From Peptostreptococcus sp. D1 (lineage in GTDB: Bacteria; Bacillota; Clostridia; Peptostreptococcales; Peptostreptococcaceae), in NCBI RefSeq assembly GCF_900112955.1, contig NZ_FONP01000001.1:1-64000 (forward strand): a stretch of 64,000 nt of DNA, in the 5' to 3' direction. Numbering within the stretch: the stretch's first letter is position 1; each line of letters begins with the position of its first letter. This document shows, one piece after another, positions 54,027 through 63,565 of the stretch. Both the position numbers and the translations under genes were made by a program. The notes beneath the pieces were generated by a model. It was not told the DNA's origin and did not search any database. It was given only the letters and a program-made list of their open reading frames with translations.

Positions 54027-54929
54027 CTAATCCCTATTTTCATTTAAACCAAAATTGTTAATATAATTGCGTGAATTTCTCCAATTTTCTTTGACTTTTA
54101 CCCAAAGCTGTAAATTTACTTTTATTCCTAAAATCAACTCTATTTCTTCTCTGGCAGACTTTCCAATACCCTTTAGCTTTCTGCCATTTTTCCCAATGAT
54201 TATACCCTTGTGTGAACCTCTCTCACAATAAATAACTGCTGAAATATCGACAATATCGTTTGATTTTCTGATTTTCATTTTTTCTATCTCAACAGCTACA
54301 CCATGAGGAACCTCATCATTCAAGTACATCAACACCTTCTCTCTAATCAGCTCTGAGACCAAAACCCTTTCAGGCTGGTCAGTCACCATATAATCCGGGA
54401 AATATTTCGGTCCTTCTTTTAAATTAGACTTTATTACGTCTACAAGCCGACTTACATTCGAGCCTTTAAGCGCTGATGTAGGAACAATCTGTTCAAAAAC
54501 CTTTAAATCGTCATACATCTTTATCAAGTCAAACAGTTCTTCCTTATCGGCAAGCTTATCAACTTTATTTATAGCTAAAAAAACTGGTGTCTTTGTCCTT
54601 CTTAGATTTTCGATTATCATTGAATCTCCCTTTCCAATTTTTTTAGAATCATCAACTACGAAAATAATGCAATCAACATTTTTGAATGCATCTTCTGCAG
54701 ATTTCACCATAATTTCCCCAAGCTTATTCTTAGGCTTGTGAATGCCAGGAGTATCCAAAAAAACGATTTGGCAATCTTCGTCGGTAAAAACAGCTTGAAT
54801 GGTATTTCTTGTAGTTTGTGGTTTATCGCTCATAATAGCGATCTTTTCTCCGACAATACTGTTCATCAATGTTGACTTCCCAACATTAGGTCTACCCACA
54901 ATACTCACAAATCCAGATTTAAATTCCAT
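54027..54929 (-). CDS. era: GTPase Era
   Basis: 300 aa. G1 G-R-P-N-V-G-K-S-T, G3 D-T-P-G, G4 N-K-V-D, C-terminal KH domain with G-K-N-G-R-K-L-K-G-I-G. Assists 16S rRNA maturation and 30S assembly. The neighbouring ybeY acts in the same process. AGGAG precedes the ATG. Confidence 0.97.
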   Translation of the reverse strand: MEFKSGFVSIVGRPNVGKSTLMNSIVGEKIAIMSDKPQTTRNTIQAVFTDEDCQIVFLDTPGIHKPKNKLGEIMVKSAEDAFKNVDCIIFVVDDSKKIGKGDSMIIENLRRTKTPVFLAINKVDKLADKEELFDLIKMYDDLKVFEQIVPTSALKGSNVSRLVDVIKSNLKEGPKYFPDYMVTDQPERVLVSELIREKVLMYLNDEVPHGVAVEIEKMKIRKSNDIVDISAVIYCERGSHKGIIIGKNGRKLKGIGKSAREEIELILGIKVNLQLWVKVKENWRNSRNYINNFGLNENRD

Positions 54930-55001
54930 ATATTTCTCCTAACCTATACTATGTCTCAGTATATTATATCACAACTAATAAATACAGTAAACATATTGAT
55001 A

Positions 55002-55736
55002 TTAATAGAAAAGTCCCAACTGGAATACGACTATTGCTATTAATACACCGAGCATTGCACCTGCCATAGTTTCCCAAAATGTATGTATTTTACCTTCTAT
55101 CCTACTCTGCGCAACTAGCACTGCCATAAGATAAGACAAGGATGATGGTTCTACTCTTTCAGTCATCAGAGTTATAGATGTTGCCAATGCAAATGCCAAT
55201 GCAGAATGTCCACTAGGCATTCCACCCTTCAATGGTGTTCCTGTAAATGTAATCGTCTTTACAACAACAACAGCTATAAGAACGATAACTATACATATTA
55301 GCGTTACATGCAGCTCGGACTCTCTTATCCTGAAAACGAGATTTCCTGTCAAGGAGGTCAATTTGTTGTAAAAAAGTATATATGCAACTACGACGGAATA
55401 CAGGGCTGACACCAAAACTGCTCCAGCAGCTACATCCTTTGCAATTTTGGCAAGAATGTTATATTCAGATGTTATCAAATCAACGGTCTTTTCAATAGCA
55501 GTGTTTATCATTTCCGTCACCACAACAAGCGTTATTGCTCCTAACAATAGAATAAATTCAATCTTTGAAAAATTAAAAAATAAGCTTGCCATCAATACTC
55601 CAAAAGAAGAAAAATAATGAAACTTCATATTTCTCTCACTTCTAAAGGTGTACATTATACCTTCAATTGCAGCATTTACAGATTTCACAAAGCTTTGCTT
55701 TCTCTTGTTCTTTTTTTTATATTCTCTCTTGCTCAT
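55002..55736 (-). CDS. DgkA-type lipid kinase fused to PAP2 phosphatase
   Basis: 244 aa. Residues 1-125 are a diacylglycerol/undecaprenol kinase domain with E-M-I-N-T-A-I-E-K-T-V-D and basic N-terminus; residues 130-244 add helices with the PAP2 motifs P-S-G-H-S-A and S-R-x5-H-x3-E. The first PAP2 motif (KxxxxxxRP) is not evident. Kinase (undecaprenol to Und-P) and phosphatase (Und-PP to Und-P) would both raise the wall carrier lipid. It overlaps ybeY by 20 bases. Confidence 0.85.
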   Translation of the reverse strand: MSKREYKKKNKRKQSFVKSVNAAIEGIMYTFRSERNMKFHYFSSFGVLMASLFFNFSKIEFILLLGAITLVVVTEMINTAIEKTVDLITSEYNILAKIAKDVAAGAVLVSALYSVVVAYILFYNKLTSLTGNLVFRIRESELHVTLICIVIVLIAVVVVKTITFTGTPLKGGMPSGHSALAFALATSITLMTERVEPSSLSYLMAVLVAQSRIEGKIHTFWETMAGAMLGVLIAIVVFQLGLFY

Positions 55737-56202
55737 ATTTTTGCCCTCTAGTTATCCCTAGGGAATCCAATACATATTTTTCTTTTACATGCATTGCCTT
55801 TGCCTCATCCTCCTGAATATGATCATATCCCAAAAGATGGAACATACTGTGACATACTAGGAAGCATATTTCTCTTTCAAAGCTATGATTGTATTCTATT
55901 GCCTGTTGTTCAGCTTTATCAATGGAAATCACAATGTCCCCCAAGGAATATTCTTCATATTCAATGTCAAAATCTTCATCGCTCAGCATTGGAAAAGACA
56001 AAACATCCGTAACCTTATCGATATTTCTGTAATCTCTATTCAGGCCTTTTATTTCATCATTCGTAACGAAAGAAAGGCTTACTTCATAATCATCTGAATA
56101 ACCTTCATGTTCCAAGCAGGCAACTATTACCTTTTCAATTTTTTTCAATAAATCTTCGCTGATATCTCTATCATCCTGTCTATTATCCAAAATAATTTTC
56201 AT
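55717..56202 (-). CDS. ybeY: Endoribonuclease YbeY
   Basis: 161 aa. Zinc motif C-H-S-M-F-H-L-L-G-Y-D-H (HxxxHxxxxxH) near residue 118. Matures the 16S 3' end. ATG 56202 follows GGTGAG; a TTG one codon upstream is less likely. Eleven bases after phoH. Confidence 0.95.
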   Translation of the reverse strand: MKIILDNRQDDRDISEDLLKKIEKVIVACLEHEGYSDDYEVSLSFVTNDEIKGLNRDYRNIDKVTDVLSFPMLSDEDFDIEYEEYSLGDIVISIDKAEQQAIEYNHSFEREICFLVCHSMFHLLGYDHIQEDEAKAMHVKEKYVLDSLGITRGQKYEQERI

Positions 56203-56212
56203 CAAAGCTCAC

Positions 56213-57211
56213 CTATCTTCCCTTTTTACTTTTGTCCGATTTACTTTCCTTATATTCCATTTTTTTATCGTGCTTTGCATAAGCCTTGATAATTCTCTGT
56301 ACTAATTCATGTCTGACAACATCTTTTTCAGTCAATTCCTTGTAACCAATTCCTTTTACTCCTTCAAGTATTTTTATAGCTTGCACTAATCCGCTTTGTT
56401 TATTTCTCGGTAAATCAGTTTGTGTTATATCACCAGTTACCACTGCTTTGGATCCAAATCCAAGTCTAGTCAAAAACATCTTCATCTGCTCTGGTGTTGT
56501 ATTTTGAGCTTCATCCAAAATAATGAATGCATTATCAAGAGTTCTACCTCTCATAAACGCCAATGGAGCAACTTCTATAGTACCTCTTTCCAAAAACTTA
56601 TTGAATTTGTCAGGTCCAAACATATCAAATAAGGCATCATACAAGGGTCTTAGGTATGGATCCACCTTATCCTTCATATCACCAGGCAAAAATCCCAACG
56701 ATTCACCTGCTTCCACAGCCGGTCTAGTCAGAATTATTCTTGTAACTTCATCTTGTTTAAATGCCTTCACAGCCATGGCAACTGCCAAATATGTCTTTCC
56801 TGTACCTGCTGGTCCAATCCCAAAGGTAATATCATTATTTTCAATAATACTGACATACTCTTTTTGACCATGTGTTTTGGGCTGTACAGGATTTCCCTTC
56901 TTTGTAATCACAATAGTGCCTTCAAGCTCCTTCATTCTGTCCTCACTACCAGAAAACATCAAATCTATAGTATATAGGATTTGTTGGCGATCGATCGATT
57001 TCCCACTCTGAACTACATCATGAAGTTCTTCCATTAATCTCATTGCCATTTCAAGATTCTTTTCTTCACCTATTAGGATAACCTTTCCTTCTCTTAATAT
57101 TACATCTATACTCAAATTTTTTTCAATAAGCTTCACGTTTTCGTCAAAATTTCCAAATAGCTCTCTTTCAAATTTCGGTTCATATATCTGAAATTGCTTT
57201 TGTGTAATCAA
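56213..57211 (-). CDS. phoH: PhoH-family ATPase
   Basis: About 332 aa. N-terminal KH-like region, then the PhoH AAA-type domain with Walker A G-P-A-G-T-G-K-T (about 134) and Walker B F-I-I-L-D-E-A-Q-N-T. RNA-linked ATPase that travels with ybeY. Start uncertain: TTG 57211 has AAGGAG eight bases upstream; GTG 57220 abuts that site. Confidence 0.93.
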   Translation of the reverse strand: MITQKQFQIYEPKFERELFGNFDENVKLIEKNLSIDVILREGKVILIGEEKNLEMAMRLMEELHDVVQSGKSIDRQQILYTIDLMFSGSEDRMKELEGTIVITKKGNPVQPKTHGQKEYVSIIENNDITFGIGPAGTGKTYLAVAMAVKAFKQDEVTRIILTRPAVEAGESLGFLPGDMKDKVDPYLRPLYDALFDMFGPDKFNKFLERGTIEVAPLAFMRGRTLDNAFIILDEAQNTTPEQMKMFLTRLGFGSKAVVTGDITQTDLPRNKQSGLVQAIKILEGVKGIGYKELTEKDVVRHELVQRIIKAYAKHDKKMEYKESKSDKSKKGR

Positions 57212-57220
57212 ATTATCCAC

Positions 57221-57418
57221 TCCTTTTTCTATAAAAACTATACGTTTTAATTATATCATAAATTCCATTAACCATAGTTCGTTTTGTGAAAATTATTTAA
57301 ACACATATAAAATAGATTTTCAACATCATCAATTACCTTAGTAAATTTGTTTTATATTTAAATGAGTTTTGTTTTATGTTCAAATCAGTATAAATAATTT
57401 AATTATGCATAAGGAAAA
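57221..57418. other. Intergenic stretch upstream of phoH
   Basis: AT-rich, between the hpf terminator and phoH. No gene or structured RNA seen; the phoH promoter must lie here. Confidence 0.4.
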
Positions 57419-57448
57419 GAGGTTGAGCATTAATCTGCTACAACCTCT
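57419..57448 (-). terminator. hpf terminator
   Basis: AGAGGTTG / CAACCTCT eight-bp stem, TTTTCC after it on the minus strand. Confidence 0.75.
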
Positions 57449-57514
57449 AAAATAATGTGAGACAATTATATTATAATTATCTCTATATATAAACCCTCTA
57501 AGGATTCAAATTTA

Positions 57515-58066
57515 TTAATCCTGCTCAATTATACCATAGCCACCATCGCCTCTTCTATAAACTAGACAAACCTCAAACGTATCCTGATCTTTGAATAGGA
57601 AAAAGTCATGTCCTAGCAAATTCATCTGTAAAACCGCCTCCTCTGGACTCATTGGTCTAAGATTAAATCTCTTTCTTCTCTCAAACACCAAGTCATTTTC
57701 CTCTGGAAGCACATCAATCTCCTCTTCAACCAATTCATTAAACTGCTCGAATCTTATGGTATCATTTCCCGTAGTTCTAGATTTGAATTTATTTTTATAT
57801 TTTACTATCTGCCTATTAAGCTTATCGCAAACAATATCGATAGCAGAATATAAATCTTCCTGGACATCTTCGGCTCTGACAATATGACCATTAATGTTAT
57901 CTAAAGTAACCTCCACTTTTTGCTTTTCTTTCTTATTTGCACTTACTGTAACTCTTAATTCAGCATCGTCATTAAGCAGCTTTTCAAGCTTGCTAAATTT
58001 TTTTTCAATGTATCCTGTAATACCCTCTGTAAGTTTTATTTTTTTACCAGATATAGCTATCTTCAT
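57515..58066 (-). CDS. hpf: Ribosome hibernation-promoting factor, long form
   Basis: 183 aa. N-terminal S30AE/YfiA domain (about 1-100) that binds the 30S decoding region and a C-terminal dimerisation domain (V-F-E-R-R-K-R-F-N-L-R-P-M-S-P-E-E-A onward) that joins two ribosomes into 100S particles. ATG 58066 has GGGAGATG upstream; an in-frame ATG at 58090 does not. Confidence 0.95.
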   Translation of the reverse strand: MKIAISGKKIKLTEGITGYIEKKFSKLEKLLNDDAELRVTVSANKKEKQKVEVTLDNINGHIVRAEDVQEDLYSAIDIVCDKLNRQIVKYKNKFKSRTTGNDTIRFEQFNELVEEEIDVLPEENDLVFERRKRFNLRPMSPEEAVLQMNLLGHDFFLFKDQDTFEVCLVYRRGDGGYGIIEQD

Positions 58067-58175
58067 AAAAACATCTCCCTTCGGTATCAATTATTGATAC
58101 TAATTTTGTTACTTATAATATACTATGATTTAATATATATTAAAAGTCTTTTAATAATATTTTTTTTATGATAAA

Positions 58176-58214
58176 ATAATATGTAGGGGTAAATTTACAC
58201 CTCTACATATTATT
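58176..58214 (-). terminator. Terminator of the TDT-family gene
   Basis: AATAATATGTAG arm and its complement enclose GGT/ACC pairs and an AAATTT loop; A/T-rich flanks. Confidence 0.6.
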
Positions 58215-58267
58215 CCAGTTGCTTAAACTAAATCTCATGCTAAATATTTTTTTTCTTCTTTTTTAAT

Positions 58268-59497
58268 CTAGTCAATCAAACTAGAAAATTTATCCATTTC
58301 TTCCTCATCAAAAACCTTTTTTTCTTTTTTAATAGCCTGATTTTCCAATTCACGCTTACCTGTTTCTCGAATTTTTCTAGAAGACCTCGACCTTACAGCT
58401 TTCTTTTCTAGCTTATCATTTTTTTCAAAATCAGATGTGCTGTTTTTTCTTTTTTCCCTAGATAATTTTCTTTTCTTTGATTTATTCCTTGAAGAAAATA
58501 AATCAGATAGTGAAAATCTATTAATAGCAGCACTATTGTGGTTTGAGCTTGTCAGATTCAAATGTGTTCCTTCAGTGGATGGATCATCTAATACATTTAT
58601 TAGATATGCCAACAATACAATTGAACATATGATAAATACAACTACATATTCTACATCCAGCAAATATTGGAAAAAACCATAGTTTAATTTTTTTGAAGCA
58701 AATAAGTCTTTTGCGACCGAAGTAGCATACAGAGTAATAGAGCTACTAACCGTATAACATGACCACCCTGGATAGAATCCATTAAACGCCTGCAATAAAC
58801 TATTTATCAAAACTACGACGAAAATTATTTGTAGCAAAATCGTCATCCACAACACCATACTAAAGCTAACTTTTTCAGAGACAAATACATACGCAGGTAT
58901 AATAATTCCTAATGGTACACTAATCAACGAAAATAATGGCTTGTAAGCATTTTTTACCTTCTGTCTCTTAACAAAAATCGAAATAAGTATCGGAATCGCC
59001 AAAATCACACTAACGAAAACAATAAAGCTCAGCGTGGCTTTCCCAAAAACTATCATGCCGAAATCTCTACAAGTTATCGCTCCAATCCCAAGTCCTGTGT
59101 ACACCAAAAACCAGGAAGGAGTTACATTATTAAAGTTAAAGTTAACAACATACCTAATAGTAAAGATAACAAGTATTACACTATGAAGTATTACTCCAAC
59201 AACCCAAATATAAATATTTGCCTGTCCAAAGACACCCTTCATCCAAATTGATATCATCATTAACGCCATTGTGATAGATGTAAACATAGACATTCCAACG
59301 GATGTCTTAAAGCTTTCAATTATCTTCTTTGGGTTCAACAGCATACTTGCAAATGTCAGGACAATCAATATCAACGATGCCACCATACACAAGTCGCTCA
59401 AAAAAGTATTCACCCCTTGAAATACATTTCCTAAAATTACCCAGCCAAGTGCTAGTGATGTTATTGGCGTAGGTATTTTGGATGTAAAATCTTTCAA
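58268..59497 (-). CDS. TDT-family membrane transporter with long charged tail
   Basis: About 409 aa. The first ~305 residues form ten helices of the tellurite-resistance/dicarboxylate transporter (TDT/SLAC1-like) family, opening P-T-P-I-T-S-L-A-L-G-W. The last ~95 residues are cytoplasmic and very rich in Lys/Arg/Ser/Glu (K-K-R-K-L-S-R-E-K-R-K), which the family normally lacks. Substrate (dicarboxylate, anion or other) unknown. TTG 59497 with GAGGTG upstream is preferred to GTG 59506. Confidence 0.8.
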   Translation of the reverse strand: MKDFTSKIPTPITSLALGWVILGNVFQGVNTFLSDLCMVASLILIVLTFASMLLNPKKIIESFKTSVGMSMFTSITMALMMISIWMKGVFGQANIYIWVVGVILHSVILVIFTIRYVVNFNFNNVTPSWFLVYTGLGIGAITCRDFGMIVFGKATLSFIVFVSVILAIPILISIFVKRQKVKNAYKPLFSLISVPLGIIIPAYVFVSEKVSFSMVLWMTILLQIIFVVVLINSLLQAFNGFYPGWSCYTVSSSITLYATSVAKDLFASKKLNYGFFQYLLDVEYVVVFIICSIVLLAYLINVLDDPSTEGTHLNLTSSNHNSAAINRFSLSDLFSSRNKSKKRKLSREKRKNSTSDFEKNDKLEKKAVRSRSSRKIRETGKRELENQAIKKEKKVFDEEEMDKFSSLID

Positions 59498-59696
59498 AAA
59501 TATCACCTCTCGAATAATCTATTTTATATAGTTTTTTTACAAAATATAAAAACACTCAAAATTGAGTAAAAACCACTTTGTGCTAATATATTTTAACATA
59601 AATATAAAATACTTGCAAATCTCACAATGTCAATAGCATTGTATATCCTCTATAATTTATCATTTCAAGATTTAATTTCAGTCAGGGCTTTCGATT

Positions 59697-59751
59697 TTGT
59701 ATAAATAAAATCCCTATACCATCAAGTAGCATAGGGATTTCATTTATACAA
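59697..59751 (-). terminator. yqeY terminator overlapping the stop codon
   Basis: TTGTATAAAT-a-AAATCCCTAT pairs with ATAGGGATTT-c-ATTTATACAA (20 pairs, one mismatch). The arm includes the yqeY stop. Confidence 0.8.
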
Positions 59752-60187
59752 AATTCTTTTTCACAAGTTCATTTATCTTTCTGCCATCAGCACGACCAGC
59801 AGTTTTAGGCTTAATACTAGCCATGATTTTACCCATATCCTTCATTGAAGTGGCTCCAACTTCGGCAATGGTTTCAATCACAATTTTTTCTAATTCTTCT
59901 TCGCTTAATTGTTGAGGTAGGTATTCTTTTAAAACTTGTATTTCAGATTTTGTTTCTTCAACTAGATCTTCTCTGCCAGCTTTTTCAAATTCAATTAGAG
60001 AATCATTTCTTTGTTTAAGCTGCTTTGAAATAATATCTATTATTTCAGCATCACCTAACTCGACACGATTATCTACTTCATATTGCTTGATAGCAGCTCT
60101 AACCAAAGTAATTACTGACTTTCTTAAAGTATCCTTATTTTTCATAGAAGACTTTAAATCTTCTTGCAGTTTTTCTTTAAGGGACAT
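59744..60187 (-). CDS. yqeY: YqeY/GatB-domain protein
   Basis: 147 aa, all-helical YqeY fold related to the tail of GatB. L-R-L-R-like start L-K-S-S-M-K-N-K-D, L-P-Q-Q-L-S-E-E-E-L and M-G-K-I-M-A-S-I-K-P-K-T-A-G-R-A-D-G-R. Possible tRNA-linked role; function unproven. ATG 60187 is preferred to GTG 60196. Directly after rpsU, as in most Firmicutes. Confidence 0.93.
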   Translation of the reverse strand: MSLKEKLQEDLKSSMKNKDTLRKSVITLVRAAIKQYEVDNRVELGDAEIIDIISKQLKQRNDSLIEFEKAGREDLVEETKSEIQVLKEYLPQQLSEEELEKIVIETIAEVGATSMKDMGKIMASIKPKTAGRADGRKINELVKKNFV

Positions 60188-60208
60188 CCCCTTCACCTCT
60201 TCTTATTA

Positions 60209-60397
60209 CTATCTTTTAGCGTTTTTTCTTCTAGCGGCTTCTGCCTTTTTCTTACGCTTAACACTAGGCTTGTCATAGTGTTCTCTTTTTCTAACTTCTG
60301 ACATTATGCCAGACATAGCACACTGTCTCTTAAATCTTCTAAGCGCACTATCCAATGATTCGTTCTCTCTTACTCTTACTTCTGACATCTGTTTCAC
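60209..60397 (-). CDS. rpsU: 30S ribosomal protein S21
   Basis: 62 aa. [22 protein letters not shown] and a Lys/Arg-rich tail are textbook S21. GGAGGTG precedes the ATG. Confidence 0.98.
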   Translation of the reverse strand: MKQMSEVRVRENESLDSALRRFKRQCAMSGIMSEVRKREHYDKPSVKRKKKAEAARRKNAKR

Positions 60398-60503
60398 CTC
60401 CCTACAACTAGCGATTTATTAACCTAAAATAAATTAGTTTAATACCATAATATTATAATCTATTTTTTTAGATTAATCAATAGTTTTTGTAAATAATCAG
60501 TGA

Positions 60504-60848
60504 TTAGTCTGTAACAAGCTTTGTCAGCTTTTTTCCAGCCAAAACATGATAATGAATATGAGGAACCTCCTGTCCACCATCTTTTCCACAGTTATTTATA
60601 ATCCTATATCCATCTACAGCAAAGCCTTCCTTATCTGAAATTTTTCTTATTGCAGAATGAATATCAGCAATTATCGACATCTCATCAAATGGTATGTCTT
60701 CCAGACTGACATAGTGCTTCTTTGGAACAACCAAAATATGAACGGGTGCAGCTGGATTCACGTCTCTAAAAGCAGCAACCTTCTCGTCCTCATATACCAA
60801 ATCTGTTGGAATTTCTCCATTGGCCAACTTACAAAATATACAATCCAT
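60504..60848 (-). CDS. hinT: HIT-family nucleotide hydrolase, HinT-like
   Basis: 114 aa. D-C-I-F-C-K-L-A-N-G-E-I-P start and H-I-H-Y-H-V histidine triad. Hydrolyses adenosine phosphoramidates. AGGAG precedes the ATG. Confidence 0.95.
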   Translation of the reverse strand: MDCIFCKLANGEIPTDLVYEDEKVAAFRDVNPAAPVHILVVPKKHYVSLEDIPFDEMSIIADIHSAIRKISDKEGFAVDGYRIINNCGKDGGQEVPHIHYHVLAGKKLTKLVTD

Positions 60849-60872
60849 AAATAAACATCTCCTCTCGCTATA

Positions 60873-61193
60873 TTATCTCAATTTCACAGCAGTTCCAGAA
60901 CATGTAACCATCAACATACCGTTGTCAGCACCCAATACCTCGTAATCCATTTTTACACCGATTACAGCATCAGCACCCATGCTTTGAGCTCTGCTTTCCA
61001 TTTCCTTCAAAGCATTTTCTCTTGCTACCAAAAGCTCATCTTCATAGCCTTGACTTCTTCCACCGAAGAAATTTCTAAGACCTGCACCGATATCTTTCAA
61101 TATATTAATCCCAGATACAACTTCTCCAAATACTATTCCTTTGTATTCAGCTACTTCTCTTCCATCAATATTGTTTGTAGTTGTTATTATCAT
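60873..61193 (-). CDS. YbjQ/UPF0145 family protein
   Basis: 106 aa. [13 protein letters not shown] at the start, [12 protein letters not shown] and [13 protein letters not shown] are the YbjQ signature. Forms pentameric barrels; function unknown. ATG 61193 has GAGGAGG upstream; earlier in-frame ATGs do not. Confidence 0.93.
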   Translation of the reverse strand: MIITTTNNIDGREVAEYKGIVFGEVVSGINILKDIGAGLRNFFGGRSQGYEDELLVARENALKEMESRAQSMGADAVIGVKMDYEVLGADNGMLMVTCSGTAVKLR

Positions 61194-61340
61194 AATAAAC
61201 CTCCTCAAAGCTTTACACATCCACAACATTTTATATCCCCATTATTTCTATGTTGTGAAGATGTCATTTAGCCAAAATAGTAAAATAAAATATGGTATTA
61301 TGTTTCCTACTACTATTATATAACCTTTTTCATATCTTTT

Positions 61341-62063
61341 CTACAAAAAGTATGAGATAATACCCAGACCTATTATATCAGCAATTGTATGCGAAAATGC
61401 AAATAAGAATAAATTGTCTTTTTTAAATTTAGTATATAACATATAATATATTATACCTAGCACCAAGCATATCCCAAGCGCTAGAAAAATACCTTGATAT
61501 GTATGAAAGGAAAATCTTACCAACAGAGATAATAAAAAATAATATTTTCTATACTCTGGTTTTACTGAAAGACAAATACCTATAAAGTATATTTCTTCGT
61601 AAAAGCCATTCAAAAAAGCGTACAATACAGATGATAATGAAATTATTCCCAATATGCTAAAATCACTATTTGTTGATTGTATATTCGCTGACGAACCAAC
61701 CTCGATAAAATGAAAATAAGCAAGAGAAAGTAAATCCATAACTAATGCCACAAGTATAAAAATCAACACTGCACTAAATATCGTTTTTATACTGATTTCA
61801 AATTTCCATTGCGAAAAATCGAAATTTCTCAGTTTTAAATAGATAAACACCAAAACCAATAACGAGCCTTGAATAAGCATTGCGTAGTAATTTTGAGCAG
61901 AAGTCACTTTTTCTATTTGAATTATTGACTTTGAGCCTGTAGCCAAGAAAGCTTCAGTTGAAGAAACTATTGCTGAGTAAAATAAAATAAATGTAATAAT
62001 CAAAATATCCCACACTTTTAGCTCTTTTAATTTTTCTCTGTTTTTTCCAAATAATACTCCCAT
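61341..62063 (-). CDS. CPBP-family intramembrane metalloprotease
   Basis: 240 aa, about seven helices. Motif 1 Y-E-E-I-Y-F, motif 2 R-F-S-F-H, motif 3 F-S-H-T-I-A-D. The usual EExxxR is changed to EEIYFI, lacking the Arg. Bacterial members process or protect against peptides such as bacteriocins; substrate unknown. GGGG lies before the ATG. Inserted between mtaB and the HIT/YbjQ genes. Confidence 0.85.
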   Translation of the reverse strand: MGVLFGKNREKLKELKVWDILIITFILFYSAIVSSTEAFLATGSKSIIQIEKVTSAQNYYAMLIQGSLLVLVFIYLKLRNFDFSQWKFEISIKTIFSAVLIFILVALVMDLLSLAYFHFIEVGSSANIQSTNSDFSILGIISLSSVLYAFLNGFYEEIYFIGICLSVKPEYRKYYFLLSLLVRFSFHTYQGIFLALGICLVLGIIYYMLYTKFKKDNLFLFAFSHTIADIIGLGIISYFL

Positions 62064-62155
62064 ATATTACAACCCCTTAATTGTTTGTTAATAGCTAATT
62101 AATATTATATTTAATCTTTTAAACACAAACAATAAAGTTTTTCTTAATATTTATT

Positions 62156-62247
62156 AATTTTTTGTTAAAATATGTGAATATTTTTTAATTTTTTGTTAAG
62201 ATTTTATTCTCGATAATATTTTGTTTTTTGTTAAGATTTTGAAATCA
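62156..62247. repeat. Three imperfect repeats of TTTTTTGTTAAGATTTT
   Basis: Copies near 62158-62171 (degenerate), 62188-62206 and 62222-62241, about 34 bases apart. The last copy contains the mtaB stop; the others lie directly after it. Confidence 0.6.
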
Positions 62248-63535
62248 ATTCACCCATACAATAATCATCCATAATATCTGATATTCTTACATCGACAAAT
62301 TCTCCACTTATGTCGTTGTCTGACCTCACCTTTATTCTAATATAATTATCAGTTAAGCCTTCATAATATCCATCGTTATCCAGCTCTTCTACAAGTATTC
62401 TCAATTCTCTACCCTTAAATTTTTCCACAAAATGTCTGAAATTTTTTGTACATAGGCTCAGCAATACGCCACTCCTAAAGCTTTTTGTTTGAGAATCAAT
62501 CTGATTTTCCATAATAGAAGCAGGTGTACCTTTTCTCGGAGAATATTTAAAAATATGAGTATGCATCAATTTTAATTCTTTCAAAAATCCTAGAGTCTCT
62601 AAAAATTCCTCATTACTCTCACCAGGAAATCCTACAATCACATCAGTTGTTATCGAGACATCCGGAATTCTATCTCTCAGTATTTCAACGATTCTTTTAT
62701 ATTCTTCAGCACTATATCTTCTGTTCATTCTCTGTAACACTCCATCACTTCCACTTTGCAATGAAAGATGAAAATGTGGAGCCAGCTTTTCCAAGCTACA
62801 GATCTCAGAAATAAATTCATTTGTAAACAATTTCGGCTCTACTGAGCTGAGTCTAATCCTCTCTATTCCGTTGATATTGTGAACTTCTTTCAACACTGTC
62901 AATATGTCACTACCATCTCTCAAATCTTTCCCATAGGATGCTACATGTATTCCAGTCAAGACTACTTCCTTGAACCCATTTCTCGACAAAAGCTCTATCT
63001 CTTCAACTATTTCATCTATTTTTCTCGATCTTATTCTTCCTCTTGCATACGGTATAATACAGTAAGTACAATATCTATCGCATCCATCTTGAATCTTAAT
63101 AAAGGCCCTCGTTCTTCCATTCGTCTGACTAATTTCAATCGATTCAAAATCTTTTACTTTCATTATGTCATCAACAGTACTTACCTTTGAATCGACGGTC
63201 AAATTATCGATATTTTCTACAATCGCTTTTCTGTCATTTGTTCCCATTACCAAATTAACCTCATCTATGTCCAATATTTCCTCAGGAGAAACCTGAGAAT
63301 AACATCCTACCACAGCAATTATTGCATTTGGGTTTTTCTTTTTCATTCTTCTTATATACTGCCTTGACTTTCTATCAGACATGTGAGTAACTGTGCATGT
63401 ATTTATAACGTAAACATCAGCATATTCTTCACTATTGACACTTATATATCCATTTTTTTCAAATAGCTCCGTCATCGCTTCAGTTTCGTATTGATTCACC
63501 TTGCAGCCCAAAGTGTAAAACGCAACTTTTTTCAA
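62231..63535 (-). CDS. mtaB: tRNA t6A37 methylthiotransferase MtaB
   Basis: 434 aa. N-terminal UPF0004 domain (G-C-K-V-N-Q-Y-E-T-E, C-T-V-T, G-C-Y-S-Q), radical-SAM C-D-R-Y-C-T-Y-C, C-terminal TRAM domain. Converts t6A37 to ms2t6A37. The start is TTG 63535, with GGAGG seven bases upstream; an in-frame ATG at 63556 contains that site as codons. Confidence 0.95.
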   Translation of the reverse strand: MKKVAFYTLGCKVNQYETEAMTELFEKNGYISVNSEEYADVYVINTCTVTHMSDRKSRQYIRRMKKKNPNAIIAVVGCYSQVSPEEILDIDEVNLVMGTNDRKAIVENIDNLTVDSKVSTVDDIMKVKDFESIEISQTNGRTRAFIKIQDGCDRYCTYCIIPYARGRIRSRKIDEIVEEIELLSRNGFKEVVLTGIHVASYGKDLRDGSDILTVLKEVHNINGIERIRLSSVEPKLFTNEFISEICSLEKLAPHFHLSLQSGSDGVLQRMNRRYSAEEYKRIVEILRDRIPDVSITTDVIVGFPGESNEEFLETLGFLKELKLMHTHIFKYSPRKGTPASIMENQIDSQTKSFRSGVLLSLCTKNFRHFVEKFKGRELRILVEELDNDGYYEGLTDNYIRIKVRSDNDISGEFVDVRISDIMDDYCMGELISKS

Positions 63536-63565
63536 TATATTTCCTCCTAATAACAATCTTTGTTT

